Source: Malaya genurostris (lineage: Eukaryota > Arthropoda > Insecta > Diptera > Culicidae). From it: a DNA stretch of 64,000 nucleotides. The stretch is taken from contig NC_080571.1 of the NCBI RefSeq assembly GCF_030247185.1, forward strand, positions 111,779,067 to 111,843,066. The letters are read 5' to 3'. The translations under genes and the position numbers were made by a program. Under the pieces are notes generated by a model. That model was not told the DNA's origin. It saw only the letters and a list, made by a program, of their open reading frames with translations, and searched no databases. Shown in pieces: positions 32,446-44,269 of the stretch. Numbering within the stretch: position 1 is the first letter of the stretch; each line of letters starts with the position of its first letter.

Positions 32446-32954
32446 CATTGTTCATATTATTAACAGACATTCGAGCCTGTACCACAGATTTCAATTCATC
32501 AACATGGTTGAAAAGACGTGCTCATATGCGCTCGATGCCGATAGAATCTGTTGTGTTTGCGATACCGAGCTTAGGTGTCGGTTTTCGTTTTCTTTGTTGC
32601 AAGTACGAAATCGATTGTATTTTCTTTTTTCCGTTCCAGCACGTACTGGTGCGTACCGGTTTTGCATCGTCAATTTAAACCTATGACAGCTTGAAAATTT
32701 TGTCATTCATCATCCAGTAATCCCAGAACCGAAAATTGAATCCAGAGCTGCTTCCGGAACAATGAGGCTTTTAATTGAAATTAAAGTTCTTTTTGGAAAT
32801 TTCCTCCACTACTATCGATGCTCCAGAACCGGAAACCGAGGACAAACAGTATTGAAGAAGGTTTATTTATTCACCAACTAACAACATTTGTAAACAAGAT
32901 GAATTTATCAAGTATTTTTATAGAAAGTCACAGAGATACTTGATATTTTATTGA
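32446..32954 (-). repeat. Degenerate R3-type sequence
   Basis: 32600-32680 (ACGAAATCGA, TTTTCTT, GTACTGGTGCGTACCGGTTTTGCATCGTC) matches, in inverted orientation, 44820-44950. Modules with CCAGAACCG and GGAAACCGAGG follow to about 32850. No gene is supported. Confidence 0.5.
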
Positions 32955-32956
32955 TA

Positions 32957-34142
32957 AGGAGTGTATCGATAAGTATTTAGCAACATTCAAACAGTTATTA
33001 CTCTGAAATCGCTTAATTTTTTGCAGCGTGTTTTGCGGTGACATGTTTGTTTCCATGTCAATAACAGCTGCGCAATCGATTGGTTTCGGTACGGTTTATC
33101 GTTTCAATGATGAGTCGAATCGATCCGGAAATGCGAAAGAAATTTCTGCACACTTGGTGCTCAGAAAGTGGTGTCACGTACAACGAAACTGCAAAACGGG
33201 TGAAAGTGCACCACATCAGTGTCAAAAATATTATCGAGAAGTTCGGTAAGACCCTTCCCATGTAGGATTTGCCCCGATCCGGTAGGAAAACGGGACCCAG
33301 CCAGCCCGGCCGGGACTTAAAAGTGGTTGAGTACATCACGAAAAACCCATCGGCGTCGACGCGGGATTTGGCCAAGCAGTTCAACACCAGCATCGGGATG
33401 ATTCAACGGATCAAAGTTCGGAACTCCCTGAAAACGTACAAGAAACAGAAGGTGCCGAATAAGTCCCTGGTACAGCAAGTTCAGACCAAAACAAGAGCGC
33501 GAGACTGTATAACCGGATTCTACAGAATAAAGAATGCATCCTGATCGACGACGAAACCTACGACAAGGAAGACTCTCGAGCGCTGCCTGGACCGTAATAT
33601 TATACGAAGTCGGTGTACCAGAACCTGGACGACGCTGACACCACGGTGGCGATGGAAAAGTTTGGGCAGAAGGTGTTGGTCTGACAAGCAATTTGTACCT
33701 GTGGTTTGCGGTCGTCGATTTTCTTCACGAAGGGCACAATTAACGCCAAGGTGTATGAGGAAGACTGTTTGAAGAAGAGAATGCTGCCACTGTACAGAAA
33801 ACATAAGGCTCTTCCTCTCTTCTGGCCGATTTGGCTTCAGCCCACTACGCCAACTCCGTTCTACAGTGTTTGTCAAAAAATAATGTACATTTCGTGGAAA
33901 AGGACATCAACATGGGCAATTGTCAAGCGGCACTTTCGGAAGGAAGGTACAGTGTCCCAAAACATGCAGGAGTTAAAAAAAAACTGGACAGCTGTCACAA
34001 AAGTAACTGTGCAGAATTTAATGAGGAATGTCAAGTCCAAAGTGCGAGCGTTTCACAGAAACTAGGATTTTCTTCAATATGTTTTTTTTTTCGCTATTTT
34101 ATTCAATAATCAATGTTGCTAACTACTTTTCGATACACTCCT
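32957..34142 (+). mobile_element. ITmD37E-type element, about 1.19 kb
   Basis: TIRs of about 30 bp (AGGAGTGTATCGA..AAGTA..TTAGCAACATT) lie at 32957-32987 and inverted at 34113-34142. TA is on both sides (32955-32956 and 34143-34144). It encloses one degraded transposase gene. Length and ends fit a near-complete but inactivated copy. Confidence 0.88.
33107..34065 (+). pseudogene. ITmD37E (DD37E) transposase pseudogene
   Basis: The start is SMMSRIDPEMRKKFL, with an N-terminal helix-turn-helix region (ETAKRVKVHHISVKNIIEKFG). After an in-frame TAG at 33263-33265 come LPRSGRKTGPSQPGRD and the second DNA-binding part. A frameshift near 33520 leads to ILIDDETYDKEDSRALPGP, where the first catalytic Asp is present. 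DTTVAMEKFGQKVLV then runs to a TGA in place of the usual Trp. The second Asp survives in a shifted frame (PDLASAHYAN near 33830). Near 33915 about 11 codons around the third catalytic Glu (PIE-type motif) are deleted, joining NM to the WAIVKRHFRKEG block. The C-terminal NLMRNVKSKVRAF block is intact. It is clearly dead. Confidence 0.88.
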
Positions 34143-34144
34143 TA

Positions 34145-34979
34145 TATCATCGAAGGAATCAAGAAATTGGACAATATCTGTTTCGCATCAAAAGAAGTTT
34201 TTATATCGTATTTCGTTTTTGATAAAACATACCAATTTCATTTCATCAAATTTCAGTAGTTATTTCATCAAATAAAATGCAACTGAATGAACTGCATCAG
34301 AATCAGCTAAGAGAAATTTTTGTGATATTATACTATTCTCAATGCTAGAATATCAAATTACTGCAAAATTTATCTTCTATAAATATTTTGTTCTTGCTTT
34401 GACATCACAATGGTAGAATTTTATATTTTGTTGTTATTTTCTTATGCAGATTTTGATATAATTTTTGATATTTTAGATCTTATTTCAAATTAAATAATGT
34501 TAATTTTTACCATTGAGATGTTTGGTTTAATAATAAAATTTGTTATTCGTTTACAAACCACTTCTACCCGGGATGCATTGAACCGTGAACTCGGACTTTT
34601 TTTCAGATGGAATGGCTAAATCTTTACCCGATTTGCTTATTCACAGTTTCTTGTCCGGTAAAATTTGTAAAACTTGTGACCGGCTTTTGCTCCAAATGTT
34701 TTAATGCGGTTCTGCATAAAAAATTACTTAAGCTGGTTTTTCAAACCTAGTAACGTAACTCTTATTTGATTTTTACATTTAGTCGTTTATTTAACTGTAC
34801 GCAAAGGAACGGACTTTCGATCTTACGTTGCTCATTAGCTGGTACTGAAAATTTTATTGGCAACGATCTTAGATATTCTTGCAGGTCGTTTCCAAAGTTG
34901 TAATGGAATACGCTACGTTGACATGTTTCCGCAAATACTATGCCTATGTCGGGGTCAAAATGATTTCAATTGACCTGGC
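34145..34979. other. AT-rich interval, no gene
   Basis: No recognisable repeat or domain. A locally GC-richer 34600-34960 has no open frame of note. Confidence 0.4.
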
Positions 34980-34983
34980 TTAA

Positions 34984-35513
34984 CCCATTAAAACCCGGGG
35001 GTTTTAAAATTTGAATCAAATGAACTGATATCATCAGTTCTATCATATTATGTTTTAAAGATAATGGGAAACGCAAAACCACTGTTAGAAATCTTTGCTA
35101 AATGAAATTATTCCACCGTATGATATATCATACACACAAATGTTAGCACCAAATTTTACATTATTTTACACATTATTTGGGATTTTTTCATAGATATAAC
35201 CTTTTTAGAGCCTCTGCTAATGTTTTCTCACTAGATATAAGTATTAGCGCATAAATTGACCAAAACATACAAAGCAATATATAACTTACTTTTGCACTGC
35301 CATTTCTAGTCGTTAGTAGGTCAAAGGTCAAGGATCAAAATACACTTAAATTTTGAAAAACAAACAGCAGATTTGTCACACAAATAAGTTGCGTAGTGTA
35401 GTTTATCTGTTTTAGTTATCCTGAAGCTGTTGGGTAGTGAAGTTCCACAGTAAACAATTGTTGATAAATAGATATTTCTGCGTATGATATATCATACGCT
35501 AGGACATAATGGG
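34984..35513. mobile_element. TTAA-flanked MITE (piggyBac-like), 530 bp
   Basis: The element is bounded by CCCATTA and TAATGGG with TTAA on each side (34980-34983 and 35514-35517). This is the signature of piggyBac-superfamily MITEs. It contains the 16-bp perfect palindrome GTATGATATATCATAC twice, near 35119 and 35482, close to its two ends. No transposase is present. Confidence 0.8.
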
Positions 35514-35517
35514 TTAA

Positions 35518-35880
35518 GGACAGTTTGAAAGATTTATCTCCTTGGGTACGAATTCGATTAAAAAAAAACATTGAGCTTCACAGGTGACCTAATCCTATAT
35601 ACGATGCAATTTCCTAAATCTATTTTGCCAAATGATGGAAAATTTCATTTGTAATTACTTAATGTTGGACGAAACTGAATTCTATTAGTTATCTCGCTTA
35701 TCAGTTTTTTTTTTTCAATTAATTTTATGTACATATTCTTGGACGTAAATTTGCGTGAACTCCATTTATGTGCATCTTGTAAGATGTAAAATCACAAGAT
35801 TTTTTCAAAGAGTGTGGATTTTAATAATGATGTTATAAGGTCACGGGGAGTAGGCAGCATTCCGTAACGTAAACATCTAA
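35518..35880. other. MITE-end-like sequence, otherwise nothing
   Basis: 35780-35825 (ATGTAAAATCACAAGATTTTTTC) resembles the complement of the end of the 10347-10597 MITE. No gene. Confidence 0.4.
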
Positions 35881-36088
35881 GCAAAGCGAAGTCTTGGCAT
35901 TACATTCCTTTTGTGTAATTTCTGTTACGTAACAACAGACTCCGCAGCCGATTCTTAGCGTACAGAATCATTGCATGGCTATTTCTATGATCCTACTTAC
36001 ACTATGAATCCTTCCAGGTTGGGGCTCGAACATATAACAACTGGCTTGTAAGACCAGCGCCTTATGCGTTGAATCGCAAACCCGGGCA
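35881..36088 (-). mobile_element. tRNA-headed SINE, copy 2
   Basis: On the minus strand the head has a perfect 5-bp anticodon stem with CTTACAA loop (CTGGTCTTACAAGCCAG, Val-TAC-like) and a B box GTTCGAGCCCC. It is followed by the same body as 59961-60156 (GAATCGGCTGCG, GGAATGTAAT, CCAAG). It carries extra bases in the body. It is diverged from copy 1 and is likely older. Confidence 0.8.
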
Positions 36089-38403
36089 AGTCAGATGCTG
36101 AAACGTCATCTAAAAACAGCAAAGACGCATCAAAATCGTGCTTAGACTTTCTAGAATACTCAATATGTCGAATTAATGTTTTATGTTGTCCTAATTTATT
36201 GGTCTTAACCAATAATCCAAATTCAAAATGTTCCAAATAACAAACATTGTAATTAAAAAAGGATAATGCAAATGAATCATCATTTTGCCTATATAAATAA
36301 ATAAATTACGTTTTCTTCCACTTCCTCTTTTCATAGAACCATATTAATTATTATTTACTTTTATATGTCTTTTGTCATTCACTTTTATCTGCCGGCTTTT
36401 CAATCCAAAATTCTTATGCAAACGTCGGATGAAATATTTTAAAACGTTTGTCTTGAAATGTCTCTGAATCAAGACAGCAAAACGAAAACGAAAATATCTT
36501 TGAATGAATCAGCGATTAGTGAAGCTTATTTGTTTTTGAATTTGAAATGCGATTTTATTGTGTTTATTGTTTTTGTCATCACCAATTCAAGGATAAAGCA
36601 ATTTGACGATTGATTCCTTTTGAATTGAAACGATAATCGTATAACATCTAGATTAATTGTTGAAACCCAGTTGATTATTGATTTGAATGCGATGTGTCTC
36701 AGCTAAGACCCAAACATGGACAAATCAACTTGATTACCAATTGCTCTGATCACCAGTTATTATTTTAAACAGAAATGAATGTTTAAAAATTCGATTTGTT
36801 GTAGCAAATTCTAACAAATCGAATTCAGAGTAATTACTAATATTTTGGTTGCATTGCGATCGCAGATGATTCTGTCTAGTGAACAGTGAAGAATATCAAT
36901 AAAATTATTGACAGTTTTCCTTTGCTCCATTTTATGGTGTTTCTATTTATTATATACCCTACAGAAAAACAGCATTTTTGGGTCGCCGGGATGTTCATGG
37001 TTTTGACACAGATAGCAAACCCCAAAAATTCAAATTAATTCCACCAAGTATCGGTCACATTGTCTGACCAGGCAGCAAAAATGTAGTATGCACTTACGTA
37101 CCCAAATACGACGCTTAAGTTTACCCACTTTCAAAGGCGATATCCGGTTTTACTCCGTTCTTATCGTCTCATAAACGCCCCGAAATGGCAACAGCACCAG
37201 GCGCTATGCAGAAAGTAATAAAATGCTCGAAGTAATCACACATTTTTATTCTCTCGTGCGTGTGTGTTCATCTTGCCGTTCGTCGTGCTGACCTGACCCT
37301 ACCCACCTTGGGGACAGCCAGACGCGCAGGGAAGCAAGGGAAAATCAATAAGAGTAAACCGACATCATGGGAAAAAGTTTCCACTGCGACCAGAAGGCGA
37401 GCCACGGAAAACAGTTCTCATTGTTCCGTACACATACAGCCACAGTAAACACCCCTCCGACAGTGCTCTCTGCTGACTCCACAACAAACCCACCGTAGGA
37501 GATTAAATTTGGGTGACCCGAAGAACAGCTTATCTGCTTTCATTGTACTTTCATTCGGTTCGGAATCTTACGACGCATTGTATTTGTGTAGAAAGGATCA
37601 GATCTGTTTGAATTGTTTCTAGCGATTCTGTCAATCGTCTGCAATAATCTTTGCACGAACGAGTCCTGCTAGTTAATGGAAAGCATCTACTTAAACTTAT
37701 TAAATGTTATTCTTCATTTGTGCCAAGCACTTTCAGAGTTATTGAAACTTTCCAAATAAATAGTTTGAAGTCCATTTGTATAGATGCATTTGTCTGATTT
37801 ACGACATTGCTTACTACATGGATGATAGACGGTTTTAGAAGTTTATAATAGGAATGTGCTGGCAAAATCATCCACAATGACAAAAAATCGTGTAATTTCA
37901 AAAATCAATCATGACTAGAAGAATTTCTCCGGACAGGAGGAGGAAACAAAAAAAGGTGCACAATCACTTGGAAGTGCCACAGTGAGTAACGTCACGATGA
38001 TAAAGCGCTAAATTTTTCAAATATCACTGGGTGGTGTTTACATACAACAAGTTAAAAAAACATTGACAGTGATTTGCAATTTGGGAACAGTTAAAGATAG
38101 ATGAAAATCAGGAAGAAATGAAGAAAATAACTATAAATAGTAGCAAATTATGACTTGCGGTCATTATTAAATCCGATTGCCAATTTAAGCATTTCCGCTT
38201 CTGGCAAAGAATTATGTCGTTATTCAGTCGAAATTTTTGCATACAAAAACGCCACAGTAATCCAGTCGATTCTTTCGATACTATTTCAATGAAATGAAAT
38301 ATACGAGCAGTTACAAAAGAGATTTAATTTTGCTCCTTCAAGGATGAAACCTGCTTTTATAAATATGAAAAATATTCATTTATAAATATGAAAAATAACT
38401 ATA
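36089..38403. other. Low-repeat interval, no gene assigned
   Basis: No known repeat was recognised over 2.3 kb. 36960-37500 is richer in GC, with a 62-aa frame (37260-37448) that lacks a domain. The rest is AT-rich. It may be single-copy host DNA, possibly intronic or regulatory. Confidence 0.35.
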
Positions 38404-38563
38404 GCAAAGTCGTGGCCTTACATTCCTTTTGTGGAATTTGGCCTTTCTGTTTCAACAGACTTCGCAGCCGATTCTTAGTGTACAGAATCATTGCATGGCT
38501 AGTACTATAGATCCTACTGACACTAAGAATCCTACCAGGTCGGGGCTCGAATATACGGCAACT
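38404..38563 (-). mobile_element. tRNA-headed SINE, copy 3, 5'-truncated
   Basis: It has the same body as copies 1 and 2. The head is preserved only through the B box (GTCGGGGCTCGAA, read on plus) and stops where a palindromic TCATGA-rich element begins at about 38564. Confidence 0.75.
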
Positions 38564-38722
38564 ATCATGAATAATAAGTCATGATTTCATGAGCAAAATG
38601 ATTGGTAGCATGCACAACAACACATCTTTTATGAAAATTTTCATGATATCAATAATTTTGCTTATGAAATTTCATGAGAAGGCATGGTTCATGATTTCAT
38701 GATTGAAAAATCATGATGCCGG
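38564..38722. repeat. TCATGA-rich fold-back sequence
   Basis: TCATGA or CATGATTT occurs about eight times in 160 bases. The ends (AAGTCATGATTTCATGA and its rough complement near 38690) can pair. It is probably a small MITE, and similar words occur at 12140-12200. Confidence 0.5.
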
Positions 38723-38739
38723 TATTAGATTCTTATCCG

Positions 38740-39213
38740 TGAGATTTACTTTCCGAGTGCCATACACTAATCGATTCAGCACTACGAACTGAACAAATAT
38801 CTGTGTGTCTGTTTGTGTGTGCAAAATTTAGAGGCGTGTTTAGCAGAGATGGGTGAGCCGATTTTGATCAAACTGGTTGCAAATGAAAGTTCTTCCAAGA
38901 AATATTTACGCTATTGTATATGTTTTTGGACGTGATGATTACTTTCCGAGTTATCCAATTTTTTTTAAAGTAGCAGTTTTTTGACAATATCTTTCCTCAT
39001 TGACCATGTGAACAAAATATGTTTTGAGATTTAGATTCTACACAGTAATCACTATCCAACAAGCCATAGATTGTTGAACTCCGTCCATTTTTAACGGAGG
39101 TATTGATATTATATTAGTTATAATTTGCCTATATCGCGTGAAAGAGAATTCATTTCTTCGGAGAAGTTGTAGACCATATTTTTACAAGGGAACATGACGA
39201 GAACATGAACTCT
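38740..39213 (+). repeat. R3-type unit, partial
   Basis: It is similar to the outer part of the palindrome arms at 40490-40900. Shared blocks are ATCGATTCAGC, a GTGTGTCTGT run, GAGCCGATTTTGATCAAACTG, GCAAATGAAAG, CCAACAAGCCATAGATTG and TTTTTAACGGAG. Confidence 0.65.
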
Positions 39214-39217
39214 GTAA

Positions 39218-39735
39218 CCCTTTCACGACCACAAGATGTTCAGGATGAAATATGTCAGTACAACACAATATTTTAGCTATTGGGGGTGTAAAGTAAGAGT
39301 ATATCACCAGAAAAACATAGCAGGGTGCATAAGTTTCCTATAATATCATATAAAATATTTTTCCCAATGATCCTCAGAAATAAACAAATGAAGAGTTCAG
39401 TTTATGTTATCATAATTTAATTTATTGCTTTAAATGCTTTAATTATCAAAATAAATAGTTAGTTATGGTATTCTACGAAACGATTTCCTGTACTTGTTTA
39501 GCACAAGTGGACGTTGCACATAACACATTTATTATGTGTTCTGTTTTTTATACATCGTTTTGCACAAAGTTTTTTAAGGCAATAAAGATTGACAGTTCCT
39601 TTTTTTTTATCGTTCAGGAGCACATTTGTCGCCTTGGAAATAAGTTTTTTAATATTTAATAAAAAAACATCGATTTAATAATATCGATAACGATTTTTAT
39701 AAAAGAGAAAAATATTTTCATTGAGCGTTAAGGGG
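39218..39735 (+). mobile_element. TTAA-flanked MITE, family with 59744-60380
   Basis: The ends are CCCTTTCACGACC and CGTTAAGGGG. The right flank is TTAA (39736-39739) and the left flank GTAA (39214-39217), probably a mutated TTAA. A homologous copy lies inverted at 59744-60380, where a SINE has inserted. It is piggyBac-like by target and CCC ends. The 64-aa frame at 39465 is incidental. Confidence 0.75.
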
Positions 39736-39739
39736 TTAA

Positions 39740-40407
39740 AATGGTTTGGTGTCAAGATATGGAGCTTTGTTTATCAGAAGCCCAAAAATTTAGTTTTACT
39801 ATTTTACCTTTTATGAAAACAGGTTTAGAGTTCGCTCAAATATTAGGAAACGAACTTTGAAATGCATGTGTGTCTGTACGTGTGTGCAAAATAAAAAGGC
39901 GTGAGTCTCAGAGAAGGCTGGATCGATTATGACCAAACTGGTTGCAAATTCCAAGAAGTATATACTCGATTGTTTTTGTTTTTGTAGCTGATGATTACTT
40001 TTCTAGTCATACAAACTTTTATTTCAAAATCTGCAGTTTTTTGACAATATCTATCACAATTGACCTTGAAAACTGAAAATGCTTTCAAATTTAGATACCA
40101 ATCAAAGGAGTGGTAGATTGTAAGAATCTGTCAACTATTTACGGATATATCGATTTGTTTACCATATCCCAATATTTGGAGATTTCAACGAAGCGAAATG
40201 AAATGACTGTTGGAAACCAAATTAGACACAATTTTCAACACAATCCTTTCGGAGTAATTGGAGGGTTGAATACAGTACTCTTCGGTATAGTATTTTGGCT
40301 CGTTTTGTTTTAGGCACGGTTCCTTTTTAGCAACATTGTTAATTGTTGAACAGTGGCGTGGTAATCTTTATATTGGAAATTGTGCATTATCTTCGAACCC
40401 GAAAATT
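39740..40407 (+). repeat. R3-type unit, partial
   Basis: It resembles 38740-39200 and the palindrome arms: TTTAGAGTTCGCTCAAA, AAGGCGTGAG, GATCGATTATGACCAAACTGG, TTTTTTGACAATATCT. It begins with an (AAA)TTTAC..TTTACC junction directly after the MITE. Confidence 0.6.
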
Positions 40408-40531
40408 TTACCATTTTTTATATATATAAAAAATAGGTATAGAATTCGCTCAAACTTTAGAAAATTTTTCCGAGGCCCGGAGGGCCGAATGACATATACC
40501 AATCGATTCAGCTCGACGAACTGAGCAAATG

Positions 40532-40534
<3 letters not shown>

Positions 40535-40627
<93 letters not shown>

Positions 40628-40640
40628 TGTCTGTATGTGT
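40535..40640. repeat. GT dinucleotide microsatellite
   Basis: About 45 GT units with a few interruptions at the 3' side, in the left palindrome arm. Confidence 0.95.
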
Positions 40641-43600
40641 GTTGTCAACTAAGAGGTCGAGATCTCAGAGATGGCTGGACCGATTTTGATCAAACTAGTC
40701 GCAAATGAAAGGTCTCCCCGTCACCCAAAACGCTATTGAATGGTTTTGAGATCGGATGTTTACTTTTTGAGTTATACGAAGTTTTATGTCAAAATTTTAT
40801 ATAATGTCAAAATTTAATATTTTCAGACTTAGATTCCGCATGGTAATACCTATCCAACAAGCCATAGATTGTCAAAATCCTTCAATTTTTACGGAGATAT
40901 CGAAATTTTTGTGTAAACGACTTTTCCCCCTATTCCAGCAGTAGGAGTTTTGAGCACTGTATGACAAAGAAATGCTTGGGAGCAACGGAAAACACGATTT
41001 TTTATACTGTTACATACAATTGTTTCTAAGTACCAAAAAGTACTGTGTACAGCATCCTTTTTCATGACATTTAGTCTCGGACCGATTTTAGCACGGCTCG
41101 TTTTTGGCAACATAATCGTTCGAATATGACATATATAAACCAGATGATGGCAGATTTTTTAAATTATACTGTTTTAAACTACTTACAGTAATAAATTCTG
41201 GAAGAACATAACATCCATATACCACTCGAATCAGTTCGTCGAGATCAGCAAATTCTTGTGTGACAAATAATTTCACTCATTTTTCTCGGAAAATTTTTTT
41301 CTACAAATTCAGATTCATACGGAAAGTCGTATGCTCCCAAACAAAGTTCCTGAATTATGTTTGTTTCCGACCTCTGGTTCCGGAACTACAGGAAAATGTG
41401 AAACGAAATCAAAATTGTGTCTTCTCGTAGATGGCTGAACCGATCTAAAATTCAAATGAAAAATTTTAAGATTTTATAAAACATCTTGCTCTTCAGTCAG
41501 ATCCAACTTCCAGTTTCGGAGATACAGGGTGATTGGTATAAAAATGTCTATTCCACATAAATTAATCAGGTTTATCGTGTTAGCAGATTTCGATAATCGA
41601 TAAAAAAATTAACTTTTTCAGCTTGAGTGGTATTCAGTTTTCGATTCAGAAGGCACCTAAAAATTTAATTCGTGCTATGATTTCTCAAAGATGTCTTCAC
41701 TGATTTTCATATATTTTGAAACTGCTACTCAGGTGAATTTATCTGACTTCGGCCATACCGATTTTGAATTCCGGTTCCAGTATAAAATCGTTTCTCAAAG
41801 CTCAATCGTTTCCTCAAAAAAGCCTAATCAAATTTCAGAAACAAAAATTCAAATTGAATTAAACTTATATACAAAATTAATTAGTTTTATACATACATAC
41901 AAAAATTAATTAATTTTATCCAATTAAGCTTCAAAGTTGTACTCAAAACTGTAATTTATTCGTCATATGGCCATACGAATCGGTTTGGGTTATGCTGATT
42001 CCTGAATACCGGAATTACCGTTAACTCTAAAGTTGAACTTACATATCATGGCATGTTTAATCGATTATCACACTTTTAGATTCAAATTCGATCCGATTTG
42101 CAGTTTCGACATTACAGAGTAATGAGTGATTAAAATCTCAAATTGTCGCTTAAAACGACGGTCATTAAAATAATGTCATGAAAACTGAAACACCGAAGAA
42201 TATTTATGCAAAAAACACATGCGGATTGATATCATCTCACTGCTAGGTGGATTAAACACGTTTTTATAACTAAAAAGATTGTAACTGTTTTCAACTACAA
42301 CCACTGAAGAAACGAAATTTTCATATCACTCAAATATGAATAGTTTTCGAAATTGTTCTGATTATTTTAATAAATATTTCATCCTTGTAATTTTAATAAA
42401 GTTATCGATGATCAGGTTTTTCAGTCACAATTTTTGATAGAAAAACGTGATTAATCCACCTAGCAGTGAGATGATACCTTTTTTTATCAATCCGCATGTG
42501 TTTTTTGCATGCATATTCTTAGGTGTTTTAGTTCTCATGACATTATTTTAACTATCGGCAAATTGAGATTTTAATCACTCATTACCCTGTAATGTCGAAA
42601 CTGCAAATCGTATCGAATTTAAATCTTAACGTGTGACAATCGATTGAACATTCCCTGAGATGTCGAAGTAAGTTCCACTTTAGAGTTTTTCGTCATTATT
42701 TATGGTACTTCCAGAGCCTTTATTCATGAACTAGCATAACCCAAAATGATTCGTATGGCCATAAATTAATACACCAAACAATTTATATCTTCTATATCGG
42801 TATGAATTTTAAAAACTCATCATCGTGTAATTCCAGAATCGGATAAAATTCACCAATTTTGTATGGGACCTTAAGTCCTTTAATTTGAATTTTTGTAAGT
42901 TCGATTTGGCCTTTTTGAAAAAAATGATTAAGTTTTGAGAAACGATTCGATACTGGAACCGATTCTAAAATCGGTGTAGGCGAAATCAGTTAAATTCACC
43001 TGAGGAGTGTGTAGACATCTTTAAGAAATTGTAGTGCGAATTAAAACTTGGGGGTACATTCCTGAATCGAAAACTGAATACCGCTAAATTTTATAGGATT
43101 TTAAGACCTCTCATTTGAATCATAGATGATTCTTAGATTTCCTTTGAATCTTAGATCGGTTCAGCCATCTACGAGAAAAATGAATTGCATTATTTTAATT
43201 TCGTTTCATATATCATCCTGTGGTTCTGCAATCAGAAGTCGGATCCAAACGTAATTCAGGAACATTTTTTGGGAGTATACTACTTTTCATATGAATCTGA
43301 GTTTGTAGAAAACGGGTTAGCCCTCTTCGAGAAAATTGAGTGAAATTATTTGTCACACACGCATTTGCTGATCTCGACGAACTGAGTCGTATGGTATATG
43401 GAAGTTATGTTCTTCCAGATTTTATTGATGTAAGTAGTTTAAATCAATATAATTATGGAATTGCTTTTAACTCGCAAATGCTGATATTATCTGGTTTATA
43501 AATGCCATATTCGAACGATTATGTTGCCAAAAACGAGCCGTGCTAAAATCTGTCCGAGGCAAATTGTCATGAAAAAGGATGCTGTACACAGTCTGTTTGG

Positions 43601-44021
43601 TACTTAGAAACAATTGTATGTAACAGTATAAAAACTCGAGTTTTCCGTTGCTCCCAAGCATTTCTTTGCCAGACAGCGCTCAAAACTCCTACTGCTGGAA
43701 TAGGGGGAAAAGTCGTTTACACAAAAATTTCGATATCTCCGTTAAAAATGGACGGATTTTAAAAATCTATGGCTTGTTGGATAGCTATTACCGTGCGGAA
43801 TCTAAGTCTGGAAACATATTCTGTTTTCAAGGTCAAATGTGACAGATACTGTCAAAAAAATGAAAATTTTCACATAAAACTTCGAATAATTCAAAAAGTA
43901 AACATCCTATCTCAAAACCATTCAATAGCGTTTTGGGTGACGGGGAGACCTTTCATTTGCGACTAGTTTGATCAAAATCGGTCCAGCCATCTCTGAGATC
44001 TCGACCTCTTAGTTGACAACA

Positions 44022-44149
<128 letters not shown>

Positions 44150-44269
44150 TTTGCTCAGTTCGTTGAGCTGAATCGATTGGTATATGTCATTCGGCCCTCC
44201 GGGCCTCGGAAAAATTTTCGAAAGTTTGAGCGAATTCTATACCTATTTTTTATATATATAAAAAAAGGT

